Of a stretch of 64,000 bases of DNA, positions 9,236-16,886 are shown in pieces; position 1 is the stretch's first letter, and each line of letters opens with the position of its first letter. The translations under genes were made by a program, and so were the position numbers. Under the pieces are notes generated by a model, which made no database searches, was not told the DNA's origin, and saw only the letters and a list, made by a program, of their open reading frames with translations. Source of the stretch: Variovorax paradoxus B4 (GTDB taxonomy: Bacteria > Pseudomonadota > Gammaproteobacteria > Burkholderiales > Burkholderiaceae_C). The stretch lies in contig NC_022234.1 of assembly GCF_000463015.1 (NCBI RefSeq), forward strand, positions 992,001-1,056,000, read 5' to 3'.

Positions 9236-10261
9236 ATGAAATTCCCTCACTTTCCCCTCGGCGCGCGGGCGCTGATCCGCAATCTTTTTCTGGCCGGCGC
9301 CATCGCCCTCGGCGCAGGCGTGGGACAGGCTGCCGAAACAGACTATCCCAAACAGCCGGTGACCATCATCGTTCCGTTCGCGCCCGGCGGCAGTCTGGAC
9401 GCGACCGCCCGCGTCATTGCGGAAAAGCTGCGCGACCTATTGGGCCAACCGGTGCTGGTCGTGAACCGTCCAGGCGCGGGCAGCGCGGTCGGAGCGCGTT
9501 ACGTCGCCCAGGCCAAGCCCGATGGCTACACCCTGTTCATTGCGTCCGGTTCCGCGTTCGGCTTCCTGAACCTGATCGTGCCGAACTTCGAGTACCAGCT
9601 GAAGGACTACACGCCGCTCGGCGGCGTGGCCATCTATACCTCGCTGTTCGCGGTCAACGCGTCGGCGCAGGTCAAGACGTTGCCTGAGCTGGTGAAACTG
9701 GCACACGACAGGCCGGGCGGCCTGAGCTTCTGCACGACCGGCGTGAGTGGGCTGAATCATCTGCAGCTCGAGATGTTCAAGGGCCTGGTGAAGTCCAAGA
9801 CGGGAACCGCCCTGAATGTCATCCATGTGCCCTACAACGGCGTTGCCCCGGCCCTGACCGGCTTACGGGCGGGCGAAGTGCAGGCCTGCGCGCTGCCGTA
9901 CAGCTCGATCGTGCGGAACTTCGAGGGCAACGGTATTCGCAACATCGCCGTTCAGCGGCACGAGCGCCTGAAGGCCATGCCGCAGGTCGGAACCACCGGC
10001 GAGCAGGGCTACCCGGAGATGGACGACAACGAACAGCTTGTGACTCTGTCGGCGCCCGCGGGCACGCCTGCGAGCGTGGTCGCGAAACTCGAAGCCGCGC
10101 TGCAGACCACGATGAAGGACGCAGAGATCGTCAGGAAGCTGAACGACCTTGACGTCCAGCCCACTTTCGTGGGGTCCTCGGACGCCAGGAAATGGCTCGA
10201 GAAGGATGTGACCAAGTTCAGCAAGGTCATCAAGGCCGCCGGCCTTACAGTGCAACAGTGA
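9236..10261 (+). CDS. Bug/TctC-family solute receptor
   Basis: 341 residues, with AGGAGA 11 bp before the ATG. A Sec signal runs through LIRNLFLAGAIALGAGVGQAAE. Bug features include IIVPFAPGGSLDATARVIAEKL, VVNRPGAGSAVGARYV, HVPYNGVAPALTGLRAGEVQ and KFSKVIKAAGLTVQQ at the end. It lies between the phthalate-type oxygenase and its reductase, so it probably captures the oxygenase substrate in the periplasm. Both neighbours are on the same strand with gaps of 67 and 48 bp. No permease is encoded nearby. Confidence 0.87.
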   Translation: MKFPHFPLGARALIRNLFLAGAIALGAGVGQAAETDYPKQPVTIIVPFAPGGSLDATARVIAEKLRDLLGQPVLVVNRPGAGSAVGARYVAQAKPDGYTLFIASGSAFGFLNLIVPNFEYQLKDYTPLGGVAIYTSLFAVNASAQVKTLPELVKLAHDRPGGLSFCTTGVSGLNHLQLEMFKGLVKSKTGTALNVIHVPYNGVAPALTGLRAGEVQACALPYSSIVRNFEGNGIRNIAVQRHERLKAMPQVGTTGEQGYPEMDDNEQLVTLSAPAGTPASVVAKLEAALQTTMKDAEIVRKLNDLDVQPTFVGSSDARKWLEKDVTKFSKVIKAAGLTVQQ

Positions 10262-10309
10262 GGAAGGCTGAAGGCCACCGGTCCTTCTCGGCCGCGGTCT
10301 CGGGAAGAA

Positions 10310-11278
10310 ATGCAGAAGCAAGAAGAGAAAAACGCAGGCCGGGGTGAGAGCGTCTTCGCGGTCCAGGTGGCTGCCATGCGCCTGGAATCGCCGGCCGTGC
10401 TGAGCATCGAACTTCGCCACATCGAGGATCGCGCGCTCCCGCCCGCTTCGCCCGGCTCCCATGTGGATGTACGTCTCGCCAACGGCGTGACGCGCCCCTA
10501 TTCGGTGGTCAGCGGTGAAGAAGGAGTCTACGTGCTGGCCGTGAAGCGTGAAACGGACAGTCGAGGCGGATCGGCCTACGTGCACGACCGGTTGCGTGTC
10601 GGCGACATGATTCAAGTGTCCGCGCCACGGAACCAGTTTGCACTGGCAGACCATGATGGCCCGTCGCTGCTCCTCGCCGGTGGCATCGGCATCACACCGC
10701 TGCTGCCGATGGCAAGGACCTTGGAGCGCAAAGGCCGGCCATGGCGCCTGCACTACACAACCAGCCACGCGGCGGTCGCGCCTTTTGCGCGAGAGCTTCG
10801 GCAACTGGGAGAGCGCGTGCACCTGCACAGCAGTGCCAGCGCGGGCCGCATCGACTTGGGCGCGCTCGTGTCCGACGCTGTGCCGGGCACGCACTTCTAC
10901 TGCTGTGGGCCCGAAGGCATGCTCGATGCGTTTACCGAAGCGACACGGGACATCGATCCAGCGCGCGTTCACGTGGAGCGCTTCGGCGCCGCAGCGCCAC
11001 CGCCGGATGCGGGCAGCTTCGAATTGCGCCTGGCCAGGAGCGGACGCAGCGTCATGGTGGGGCCCGAACTGAGCACACTCGACGCGCTTCTGCAGGCTGG
11101 AGTGAATGTCGACTATTCCTGTCGCCAGGGCATCTGCGGTTCCTGCGAGGTGCATGTGCTCGAGGGCATCCCCGAACACCGCGACGAAATCCTTACCGAA
11201 GCCGAGCGGGCGAGCAACAAGACGATGATGGCTTGCTGCTCGCGCGCTTGCAGTGCGACGCTGGTAGTTGATCTCTAG
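10310..11278 (+). CDS. Phthalate-dioxygenase-reductase-type ferredoxin reductase
   Basis: 322 residues in the PDR order: flavin domain (RPYS at 62-65), NAD domain (GGIGITP at 124-130, CCGPEGM near 198-204), then a C-terminal plant-type 2Fe-2S domain with C271-x4-C276-x2-C279 and a CC pair at 309-310. This domain order is opposite to that of the reductase at 6089 and is what class IA oxygenases such as phthalate dioxygenase use. It completes the cassette starting at the MarR gene. The reductase assignment is firm; the physiological partner is inferred from adjacency. Confidence 0.88.
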   Translation: MQKQEEKNAGRGESVFAVQVAAMRLESPAVLSIELRHIEDRALPPASPGSHVDVRLANGVTRPYSVVSGEEGVYVLAVKRETDSRGGSAYVHDRLRVGDMIQVSAPRNQFALADHDGPSLLLAGGIGITPLLPMARTLERKGRPWRLHYTTSHAAVAPFARELRQLGERVHLHSSASAGRIDLGALVSDAVPGTHFYCCGPEGMLDAFTEATRDIDPARVHVERFGAAAPPPDAGSFELRLARSGRSVMVGPELSTLDALLQAGVNVDYSCRQGICGSCEVHVLEGIPEHRDEILTEAERASNKTMMACCSRACSATLVVDL

Positions 11279-11421
11279 GCACCCCCGCGAAAGGCGACCG
11301 CCGCAGGACCCGATCCTCCCGGTCCCGATTTCGCTTGGCGACTCTGTCCGTCTGACGAAGTACCGGGCTTCTCAGACACTCCGGCGTGCGGCCGGCCGCT
11401 GCTCCCTATGCGCCGGACTCA

Positions 11422-11627
11422 TCATTCGGCCATGATGTTCGCAGTCTTGATGATCTGCGCCCACTTGCGGGTTGCGCTCGCAATGAACGCGCTGAAGTCC
11501 TCGCTGGTGCTCCCGCGAAGTTGCAGTCCCGCGGCCTCGGCCCTGCGACGGACATCCGCATCGGTCACCGCGGCATTGATCTCCGCGTTCAGCCGCGCGA
11601 CGATGCTGGGCGGCGTTCCGGCCGGCG
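11422..11627 (-). pseudogene. 3' remnant of a Bug receptor gene, duplicate of 54428-54633
   Basis: On the minus strand this encodes only the last ~67 residues of a Bug receptor (PAGTPPSIVARLNAEINAA ... KWAQIIKTANIMAE, then stop). It aligns without gaps to the 3' end of the intact gene at 54428-55405 (constant offset 43,006), and shared sequence continues a few bases beyond the stop. At 11626-11627 it switches directly to LysR sequence, so start, signal and most of the receptor are missing. A 161-codon open frame reading across the junction is a by-product of the fusion. Confidence 0.85.
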
Positions 11628-11854
11628 GCACCGTCCTTCGCAAGGATCCCTCGCTGCTGTGCGCGGTACGACTGGAGCATGCGGCGGACGAAATCGCCAG
11701 GGGCGGCGTACAAAGGCTCAAAGTCGGACCGCAGGTCGTCCTGCCGTCGTTCGGCTTGTTCTTTCGACGAGACGGATTGGCGCAGCCTGCGGTCCTCGCG
11801 GAATTTGCGCATGCCATGCGGTCTGTCAGTGGAGCCAACATTCCGAAGATATGA
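11626..11854 (+). pseudogene. 3' remnant of a LysR regulator gene, near-duplicate of 58747-58960
   Basis: On the plus strand it encodes only the last part of a LysR effector domain (TVLRKDPSLLCAVRLEHAAD through EFAHAMRSVSGANIPKI, then TGA at 11852). Compared with the LysR gene at 58019 the offset is a constant 47,121, and by eye only about a dozen bases differ over ~210 bp. The DNA-binding domain is absent. Its stop may show the original end of that LysR family member, because the 58 kb copy has lost its own end to an IS element. Confidence 0.85.
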
Positions 11855-12027
11855 GCGACGGTGCAACTGCCGTCCGCCCCCTTTCCGGTCGACCAGTTCA
11901 GTTGCAATGCGGCGCATTGGTCAGTTCACTGACCCGGCCAGAGTTCGTGGTCAGCGCTTCTCAGGATGTTCCGCGGCGTAACCCAAACGATGCACAAGTT
12001 CGGGCACCAACGCTGGTCGAAGATCTC

Positions 12028-12927
12028 TCAGCTGCGCCCAAGCGCGAGAAGGTTGTCGCGCAGCGTCTGCATCAGCGGAGACCATGCCGACCCGGGCCGA
12101 GAGAGCAGCACCACCGCGCGGGGGATGCGGAGGGCGGCAATGGGCAGTACGGCGAATCGGTGGTCCGGCGCATGCCGCATGAACGAACGCGGCACCAGCG
12201 TGACAAGGTCGGTCGTCGCGAGCACGGAGAGGTTCATCTCCGACGCGAAGGGAACTTGCATGACGATCGTGGGTGGGGGAAGACCGTGCCGTGCAAATAT
12301 CTCTTCCAAAGCACGGTATGCGGCCGAGTGCACGGGGCCGGTCATCCATCCGAAGTTCGCGACGTCTTTGAGCGACAGGCGCGAACGCAAGGCCAGCGGG
12401 TGCTTTGCGCGCACCAGCGGCAGCATGGGATCGTTGTCAATCTTGGTCCGCTCGGCTTCCAGCGGCTGGCCCTCGTAGGCGGGCACCAGGGCGAGATCCA
12501 ATTCTCCCTCGACCACCTGCACAGCCAATGCATCCGAGCGGTCCACCCGCACCCGGACGCGCAGTCCCGGACGTTGCATCAGCAGCGGCCCGAGCACCGC
12601 CGCGATTCGATTGCCAGCCGTGGTGTCGGTCACGCCGATGCGCAGGAGGCCGGCTTGCTGGGCCCGCATGGCGTCGGCCAGCAGGACCGTGTCGGCGTAG
12701 TTGGCCTGCAGCCTGCGCATCTGTTCCGCCAGCCTGAGGCCCGCGGACGTCAACGTCATGCCGCGAACACTGCGTTCGAAGATCTGGAGTCCGAATTCCT
12801 GTTCCACCCGCCGTACCGCCTTGGTCAGTGCAGGCTGCGTCACGCCCTGCGCTTCCGCCGCCGAAGAAAGCTGGCCGGCCTTGGCGACCGCCAGGAAATA
12901 TTGGATGTCGCGGATCGCGAGTGACAT
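12028..12927 (-). CDS. LysR-family transcriptional regulator
   Basis: 299 residues. The N-terminal helix-turn-helix covers about residues 4-62 (IRDIQYFLAVAKAGQLSSAA, then QPALTKAVRRVEQEFG), followed by a periplasmic-binding-like effector domain (about 90-295). It is divergent from the sulfatase / Bug pair at 13021-15368, with 93 bp between the two starts holding a perfect ATGGAA/TTCCAT repeat. That is the usual geometry for a LysR activator of the adjacent operon. The co-inducer is unknown. Confidence 0.87.
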   Translation of the reverse strand: MSLAIRDIQYFLAVAKAGQLSSAAEAQGVTQPALTKAVRRVEQEFGLQIFERSVRGMTLTSAGLRLAEQMRRLQANYADTVLLADAMRAQQAGLLRIGVTDTTAGNRIAAVLGPLLMQRPGLRVRVRVDRSDALAVQVVEGELDLALVPAYEGQPLEAERTKIDNDPMLPLVRAKHPLALRSRLSLKDVANFGWMTGPVHSAAYRALEEIFARHGLPPPTIVMQVPFASEMNLSVLATTDLVTLVPRSFMRHAPDHRFAVLPIAALRIPRAVVLLSRPGSAWSPLMQTLRDNLLALGRS

Positions 12928-12938
12928 TCCTGGATTTT

Positions 12939-12954
12939 ATGGAATTCCTTCCAT
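12939..12954. promoter_or_regulatory. Inverted repeat ATGGAA-TTCC-TTCCAT, probable LysR site
   Basis: Perfect 6+6 bp repeat 12 bp upstream of the LysR start and 67 bp before the sulfatase start. Its location between divergent genes fits an autoregulatory LysR site. The spacing is one base longer than the classic T-N11-A box, so the call is tentative. Confidence 0.4.
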
Positions 12955-13020
12955 CCGGGAATACCTCTGCTTGCAAACGCAGCGTAGATTCATGGTTCCA
13001 GTCCACAGGCCAGCCCCACG

Positions 13021-14352
13021 ATGCCTTCCCGCGCCACACCCAATATCGTCCTCATCCTCGCCGACAACCTCGGCTGGGGCGAACTCGGCTGCTACGGAGG
13101 CGGTGCCCTGCGGGGAGCCCCCACCCCCAACATCGACGCGCTCGCGAAGCAAGGATTGCTGCTGCAGAACTTCAATGTCGAGAGCGACTGCGTCCCAACG
13201 CGCTCGGCGCTCATGAGCGGACGGCATCCGATCCGCACAGGCTGCCTGCAGTCGGTGCCTCCGGGTCTTCCTCAGGGGCTGACCCGCCGCGAGATCACCC
13301 TGGCGCAGTTGCTGTCCGGCCAGGGGTATGCCACGGCCCACTTCGGCAAGTGGCACCTGGGAGACGTGCCGGGGCGCTTTCCATCGGACCGGGGTTTCGA
13401 CGAGTGGTACGGCATTCCGCGCACCACGGATGAGAGCCAGTTCACGTCGACCGTCGGTTTCGACCCGAGCGTGGTGGACCTGCCATGGATCATGCAGGGG
13501 CTTCGGGGCGAGCAGTCCGAGGGCGTGAAGGTCTACGACCTGGAGGCGCGCCGCGGCATCGATGCGGATCTGGTCGATCGCTCGATCGAGTTCATGCAGC
13601 GCAATGCCGCCGCGCGCAAGCCCTTCTTCCTTTATCTACCGCTCGTCCATCTTCACTTTCCGACGCTGCCGCACCCCGAGTTCGCGGGGCGGACCGGCGC
13701 CGGCGATTTTGCAGATTGCATGGTGGAGATGGACCACCGGGTGGGCCAGGTGGTCAAGGCGATCGGCGAACTGGGCCTGGCCGACGACACCCTCCTGATC
13801 TTCTGCAGCGACAACGGCCCCGAATTCCGCGCGCCCTACCGGGGCACGGCGGGTCCCTGGTCCGGGACCTACCACACGGCCATGGAGGGCAGCCTGCGCG
13901 TGCCCTTCATCGTGCGCTGGCCGGGCCGCATTCCGGCCGGCCGCGTGAGCAGCGAGATCGTGCACGTGACCGATCTCTACACGACGCTGGCGGGACTCGC
14001 CGGCGTCTCGGTGCCTCAGGACCGCCCGATCGATGGCGTCGACCAGTTGCCATTCTTCCTGGGCGACCAGGACAAGTCGGCGCGCGAGGGCTTTGCGTTC
14101 TACATCAAGAACGAGCTGCGGGCCGTCAAGTGGAGGGACTGGAAGCTGCATTTCTACTGGGAGCCTCAGGTGAACGAAGGCAAGGGCAAGCTGGAGTCGC
14201 CTTATCTCTTCAACATCACGCGGGACCCCAAGGAAGAGACGGACGTGCTGGTCTACAACACCTGGGTCCTCGGCCCCGCGCTCAAGCTGGTCAAGTCCTT
14301 CCAGGACAGTTTCCAGAAGCATCCGAACACGCCGCCGGGCCAGCTCGATTGA
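13021..14352 (+). CDS. Sulfatase of the arylsulfatase/alkaline-phosphatase superfamily
   Basis: 443 residues, no signal peptide. The N-terminal NIVLILADNLGWGELGCYGG is the metal-binding start of the family, although the second metal aspartate is Asn (D15, N16). The formylglycine motif reads CVPTR (C57 to R61), that is C-x-P-T-R with Thr in place of the commoner Ser. Further family signatures are GKWHLG and FCSDNGPE. The enzyme would hydrolyse a sulfate ester in the cytoplasm after Cys57 is converted to formylglycine. It overlaps or abuts the Bug gene downstream (TGATG), so the receptor may import the sulfated or de-sulfated carboxylate. A phosphonate-hydrolase-type activity is an alternative. 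Confidence 0.85.
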   Translation: MPSRATPNIVLILADNLGWGELGCYGGGALRGAPTPNIDALAKQGLLLQNFNVESDCVPTRSALMSGRHPIRTGCLQSVPPGLPQGLTRREITLAQLLSGQGYATAHFGKWHLGDVPGRFPSDRGFDEWYGIPRTTDESQFTSTVGFDPSVVDLPWIMQGLRGEQSEGVKVYDLEARRGIDADLVDRSIEFMQRNAAARKPFFLYLPLVHLHFPTLPHPEFAGRTGAGDFADCMVEMDHRVGQVVKAIGELGLADDTLLIFCSDNGPEFRAPYRGTAGPWSGTYHTAMEGSLRVPFIVRWPGRIPAGRVSSEIVHVTDLYTTLAGLAGVSVPQDRPIDGVDQLPFFLGDQDKSAREGFAFYIKNELRAVKWRDWKLHFYWEPQVNEGKGKLESPYLFNITRDPKEETDVLVYNTWVLGPALKLVKSFQDSFQKHPNTPPGQLD

Positions 14353-14390
14353 TGCTGTATTGCCTTCCCAACCTCGATCGTCTCCCCGCC

Positions 14391-15368
14391 ATGAATGCAC
14401 CCATCCCCTGCCGCCGGCGCATGCTCGCCCTCCTCGCCGGTACCGCCTGCATCGCGGTGGCGCCACCGCTCTTCGCGCAAGGCGCTGGCTCGGGCCAGAT
14501 CATCACCTGGCTCGTCGGACAGCCAGCGGGAGGAACCGTCGACGTCGTGACTCGCCTGTTGGCGCGCCAGGTCGAACAGGCGCTTGGGCAGACCGTCGTC
14601 GTGGACAACCGGCCGGGCGCTGCCGGCGCCATCGCGCTGCAGGCCGCAGCCAAGGCTCCCGGCAACGGTTCCACGCTGGTGACGGTGCCAGGTCCGATCC
14701 TGACGAACGTTCCGACGCCGCACTTGGGCAAGGAGCTCGCGGGTGTTGCCATGCTCGCCAAGGGCCCCATGGTCCTTGTCGGCACCACGGCCAGCGCGCT
14801 ACCGACCAATCTCGAGGCGTTGCTGGCCGCGGCGAAGAAGGACCCGAAGGCCTTCGCGTTCGCAACCTCGGGCAACGGAACGAGCCAGCACCTGGCGGGC
14901 GAGATGATGAACCAAATGGCCGGGACCCAGATCGTCCACGTCCCCTACAAGGGCGGCAGCCAGGCCGTCGCGGATGTCGTCGGCGGCCAGGTTCCCCTCG
15001 GGATACTTGGCATCACGCCGGTCCTGCCGCACATCAAATCCGGCAAGCTGCGAGCCTACGCAGTGACCACCGCATCGCGATCGGCGATGCTGCCGGACAC
15101 GCCCACCTTCGGCGAGGCCGGGCTCAAAGGGTTCGACGCCGACCAGTGGTTCGCGGTTGCGACCGCCACTGGCGCGCCGCCGGATCGGATCGCCGCGCTG
15201 AACGCTGCCATCACCAGGGCCTTGCAGAACCCCGAAGTACGGGCTGCATTCGCCAGCGCGGGGATTGTGACTGCAACCGCAACAGCCCAGCAGACCACCG
15301 ACTTCGTCTCCCGGGACCTGGCGCGGTGGCAAGCGCTCGCCCAGAAGGCTCGTCTTCCGCTCGAGTAG
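14391..15368 (+). CDS. Bug/TctC-family solute receptor
   Basis: 325 residues from the ATG at 14391, chosen because it directly begins the signal peptide (MNAPIPCRRRMLALLAGTAC, cleavage near LFAQG). An earlier in-frame ATG at 14352 overlaps the sulfatase stop and would add 13 residues. Bug motifs: ITWLVGQPAGGTVDVVTRLL, VVDNRPGAAGAIALQ and HVPYKGGSQAVADVVGGQ. It is translationally coupled or nearly so to the sulfatase, forming a two-gene operon under the divergent LysR. The ligand is unknown. Confidence 0.85.
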   Translation: MNAPIPCRRRMLALLAGTACIAVAPPLFAQGAGSGQIITWLVGQPAGGTVDVVTRLLARQVEQALGQTVVVDNRPGAAGAIALQAAAKAPGNGSTLVTVPGPILTNVPTPHLGKELAGVAMLAKGPMVLVGTTASALPTNLEALLAAAKKDPKAFAFATSGNGTSQHLAGEMMNQMAGTQIVHVPYKGGSQAVADVVGGQVPLGILGITPVLPHIKSGKLRAYAVTTASRSAMLPDTPTFGEAGLKGFDADQWFAVATATGAPPDRIAALNAAITRALQNPEVRAAFASAGIVTATATAQQTTDFVSRDLARWQALAQKARLPLE

Positions 15369-15396
15369 GAAACTGTTGATTGCCGCCGAAAATTGA

Positions 15397-15717
15397 CCCG
15401 GCGGGGATGCGGCGTTCGCAAGAGGCACGCGCTTCGGCGGAATGATCGCCAGCGGCACGCACACCACCTCGCTGCTGATGGGACTGACCGCCACGCATTT
15501 CGCGAAGAAGGGAAACGTCCTGGGCATCAACTTCTCCGTCGATCTGCTGCGGCCCGTGTTGGCGAGCGAGACGGTGCTGATCGAGTGGAGCGTTTCATCG
15601 ATCGCGGCCCGTCCAAAGGGCGGCAGCATCATCGAGCTGCAGGGATGCATGAAAGGATCAGACGACCGGACCCGCGTGCTCGCGCACGGCACGGTCCTGC
15701 TGACCGCCAGCGAGTGA
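15397..15717 (+). pseudogene. C-terminal fragment of a MaoC-like hydratase (hot-dog fold)
   Basis: Reads ARGTRFGGMIASGTHTTSLL and continues to the end of a MaoC-type acyl-CoA hydratase domain (about 107 residues in frame from 15397). An in-frame TGA at 15394 cuts off the N-terminal part, and nothing resembling the rest of the domain precedes it. A 91-residue product could start at the ATG at 15442, but it would begin in the middle of the hot-dog helix. It lies 28 bp after the Bug gene and converges with the acyl-CoA dehydrogenase genes, whose pathway a hydratase would fit. Most likely a decayed gene; an unusual short hot-dog protein is possible. Confidence 0.55.
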
Positions 15718-15722
15718 CGGCC

Positions 15723-16886
15723 TCAAGGGCGCAGCGATTCCTTCAGGATGCGGCGGGCCAGCGTCGAGCGGTGCACCTCCGACGCGCCGTCGTAGACGCG
15801 AAAAGGCCGCATCTCGCGCAGGATCATCGACACGGGCGCGTCTTCCGACATGCCGAGCGCGCCCATGATCTGCGCGGCGCGGTCCGCCACCCGCCCCACG
15901 GCTTCCGACACGAACACCTTGACCATGGCCGACTCGTGCTTGATGCTTTCATGGGCATCGAGCTTGGCGGCCGCGTGCCAGGTCATCAGGCGTGCGGCAT
16001 GCAGGTCGATGTGCGAGTCCGCCACCATCGCCTGCACCTGCTGCAGCTGCGCGAGCGGCTGCCCGAACGAGCTGCGCCGGTTGGCGTAGTCCTGCGCCAG
16101 CGCCATCGCGCGCGAGGCGCGGCCGATGAAGCGCATGCAGTGCGACAGACGCGCCGGTTCGAGCCGCATCTGCGCATAGGCGAAGCCCTGGCCCGCCTCG
16201 CCCAGCACCGCGCCGTCATCGACGAAGCAATCCTGCAGTTCGATCTCGCCATGCCCGCCGATCTGGAAACCATCGATGCTCGCGATGTTGCGCACCACGC
16301 GATAGCCGGGGTTGCCGGCATCAACGATGAAGATCGTGGCACCCTCGCCCGTCTTCGCCAGCACCAGCGCGAACGAGGCGCCGACCGCCCCGCTGATGAA
16401 CCACTTGCGGCCGTTGATGACCCAGCCGCCGGGGCGGCGCGCGGCCACCGTCTGCAGCATCGACGGATCGGACCCCGCGCCGGGCTCGGGTTCGGTCATC
16501 GCGAAACACGACCGGGCCTCGCCGCGCGCGAGCGGCACCAGGTAGCGCTGCTGCTGCGCCGGCGATCCTTCGGCGAGCAGGTTGATCATGTTCGGCTGGT
16601 CCGGCGGTGCGCAGTTCATGGCCAATGGCGCCAGGAAGCTCCGGCCGGCCTCTTCGAGCACCACCGAACGATCGCGCCAGGACAGGCCCAGGCCGCCCCA
16701 CGCCACCGGCAGCTGCGGTGCGTAGATGCCGGCCTCCATGGCCTTGGCGCGCAATGAACGGGTCGCCGCTTCCAGTGCGTCCAGATCGTGGGCCAGCGCC
16801 GGGCACTCGCGCGGAATGGCCTCTTCCTCGACGAAGCGCCGGACCGCCTCGCGCAGGGCCGGAAGGCGGTCGCTGTAGCCGAACAT
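15723..16886 (-). CDS. Acyl-CoA dehydrogenase family protein
   Basis: 387 residues with the three-part acyl-CoA dehydrogenase fold: N-terminal helical domain (LREAVRRFVEEEAIPREC), middle beta domain with CFAMTEPEPGAGSDPSMLQT and GRKWFISGAVG, and C-terminal flavin-binding helices (RSSFGQPLAQLQ, GALGMSEDAPVS). The usual catalytic Glu position near the end reads RVYDGASEVH (Asp366), as in the ACAD10/11-like branch. It overlaps the upstream dehydrogenase gene by one base (start at 16886), so the two may form a pair or hetero-oligomer. FAD-dependent oxidation of a CoA thioester in the cytoplasm is expected; the substrate is unknown. Confidence 0.87.
   Translation of the reverse strand: MFGYSDRLPALREAVRRFVEEEAIPRECPALAHDLDALEAATRSLRAKAMEAGIYAPQLPVAWGGLGLSWRDRSVVLEEAGRSFLAPLAMNCAPPDQPNMINLLAEGSPAQQQRYLVPLARGEARSCFAMTEPEPGAGSDPSMLQTVAARRPGGWVINGRKWFISGAVGASFALVLAKTGEGATIFIVDAGNPGYRVVRNIASIDGFQIGGHGEIELQDCFVDDGAVLGEAGQGFAYAQMRLEPARLSHCMRFIGRASRAMALAQDYANRRSSFGQPLAQLQQVQAMVADSHIDLHAARLMTWHAAAKLDAHESIKHESAMVKVFVSEAVGRVADRAAQIMGALGMSEDAPVSMILREMRPFRVYDGASEVHRSTLARRILKESLRP

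Noticed and set aside
11279..11360. GGACC/GGTCC hairpin after the reductase gene as a terminator
   Set aside because: The stem is only 5 bp with a 10-base loop and no T-run follows, so it is not convincing.
11422..11907. 161-codon frame read as a single protein
   Set aside because: Its second half is the end of a Bug receptor, and its first half is antisense to a LysR fragment; it exists only because of the deletion junction.
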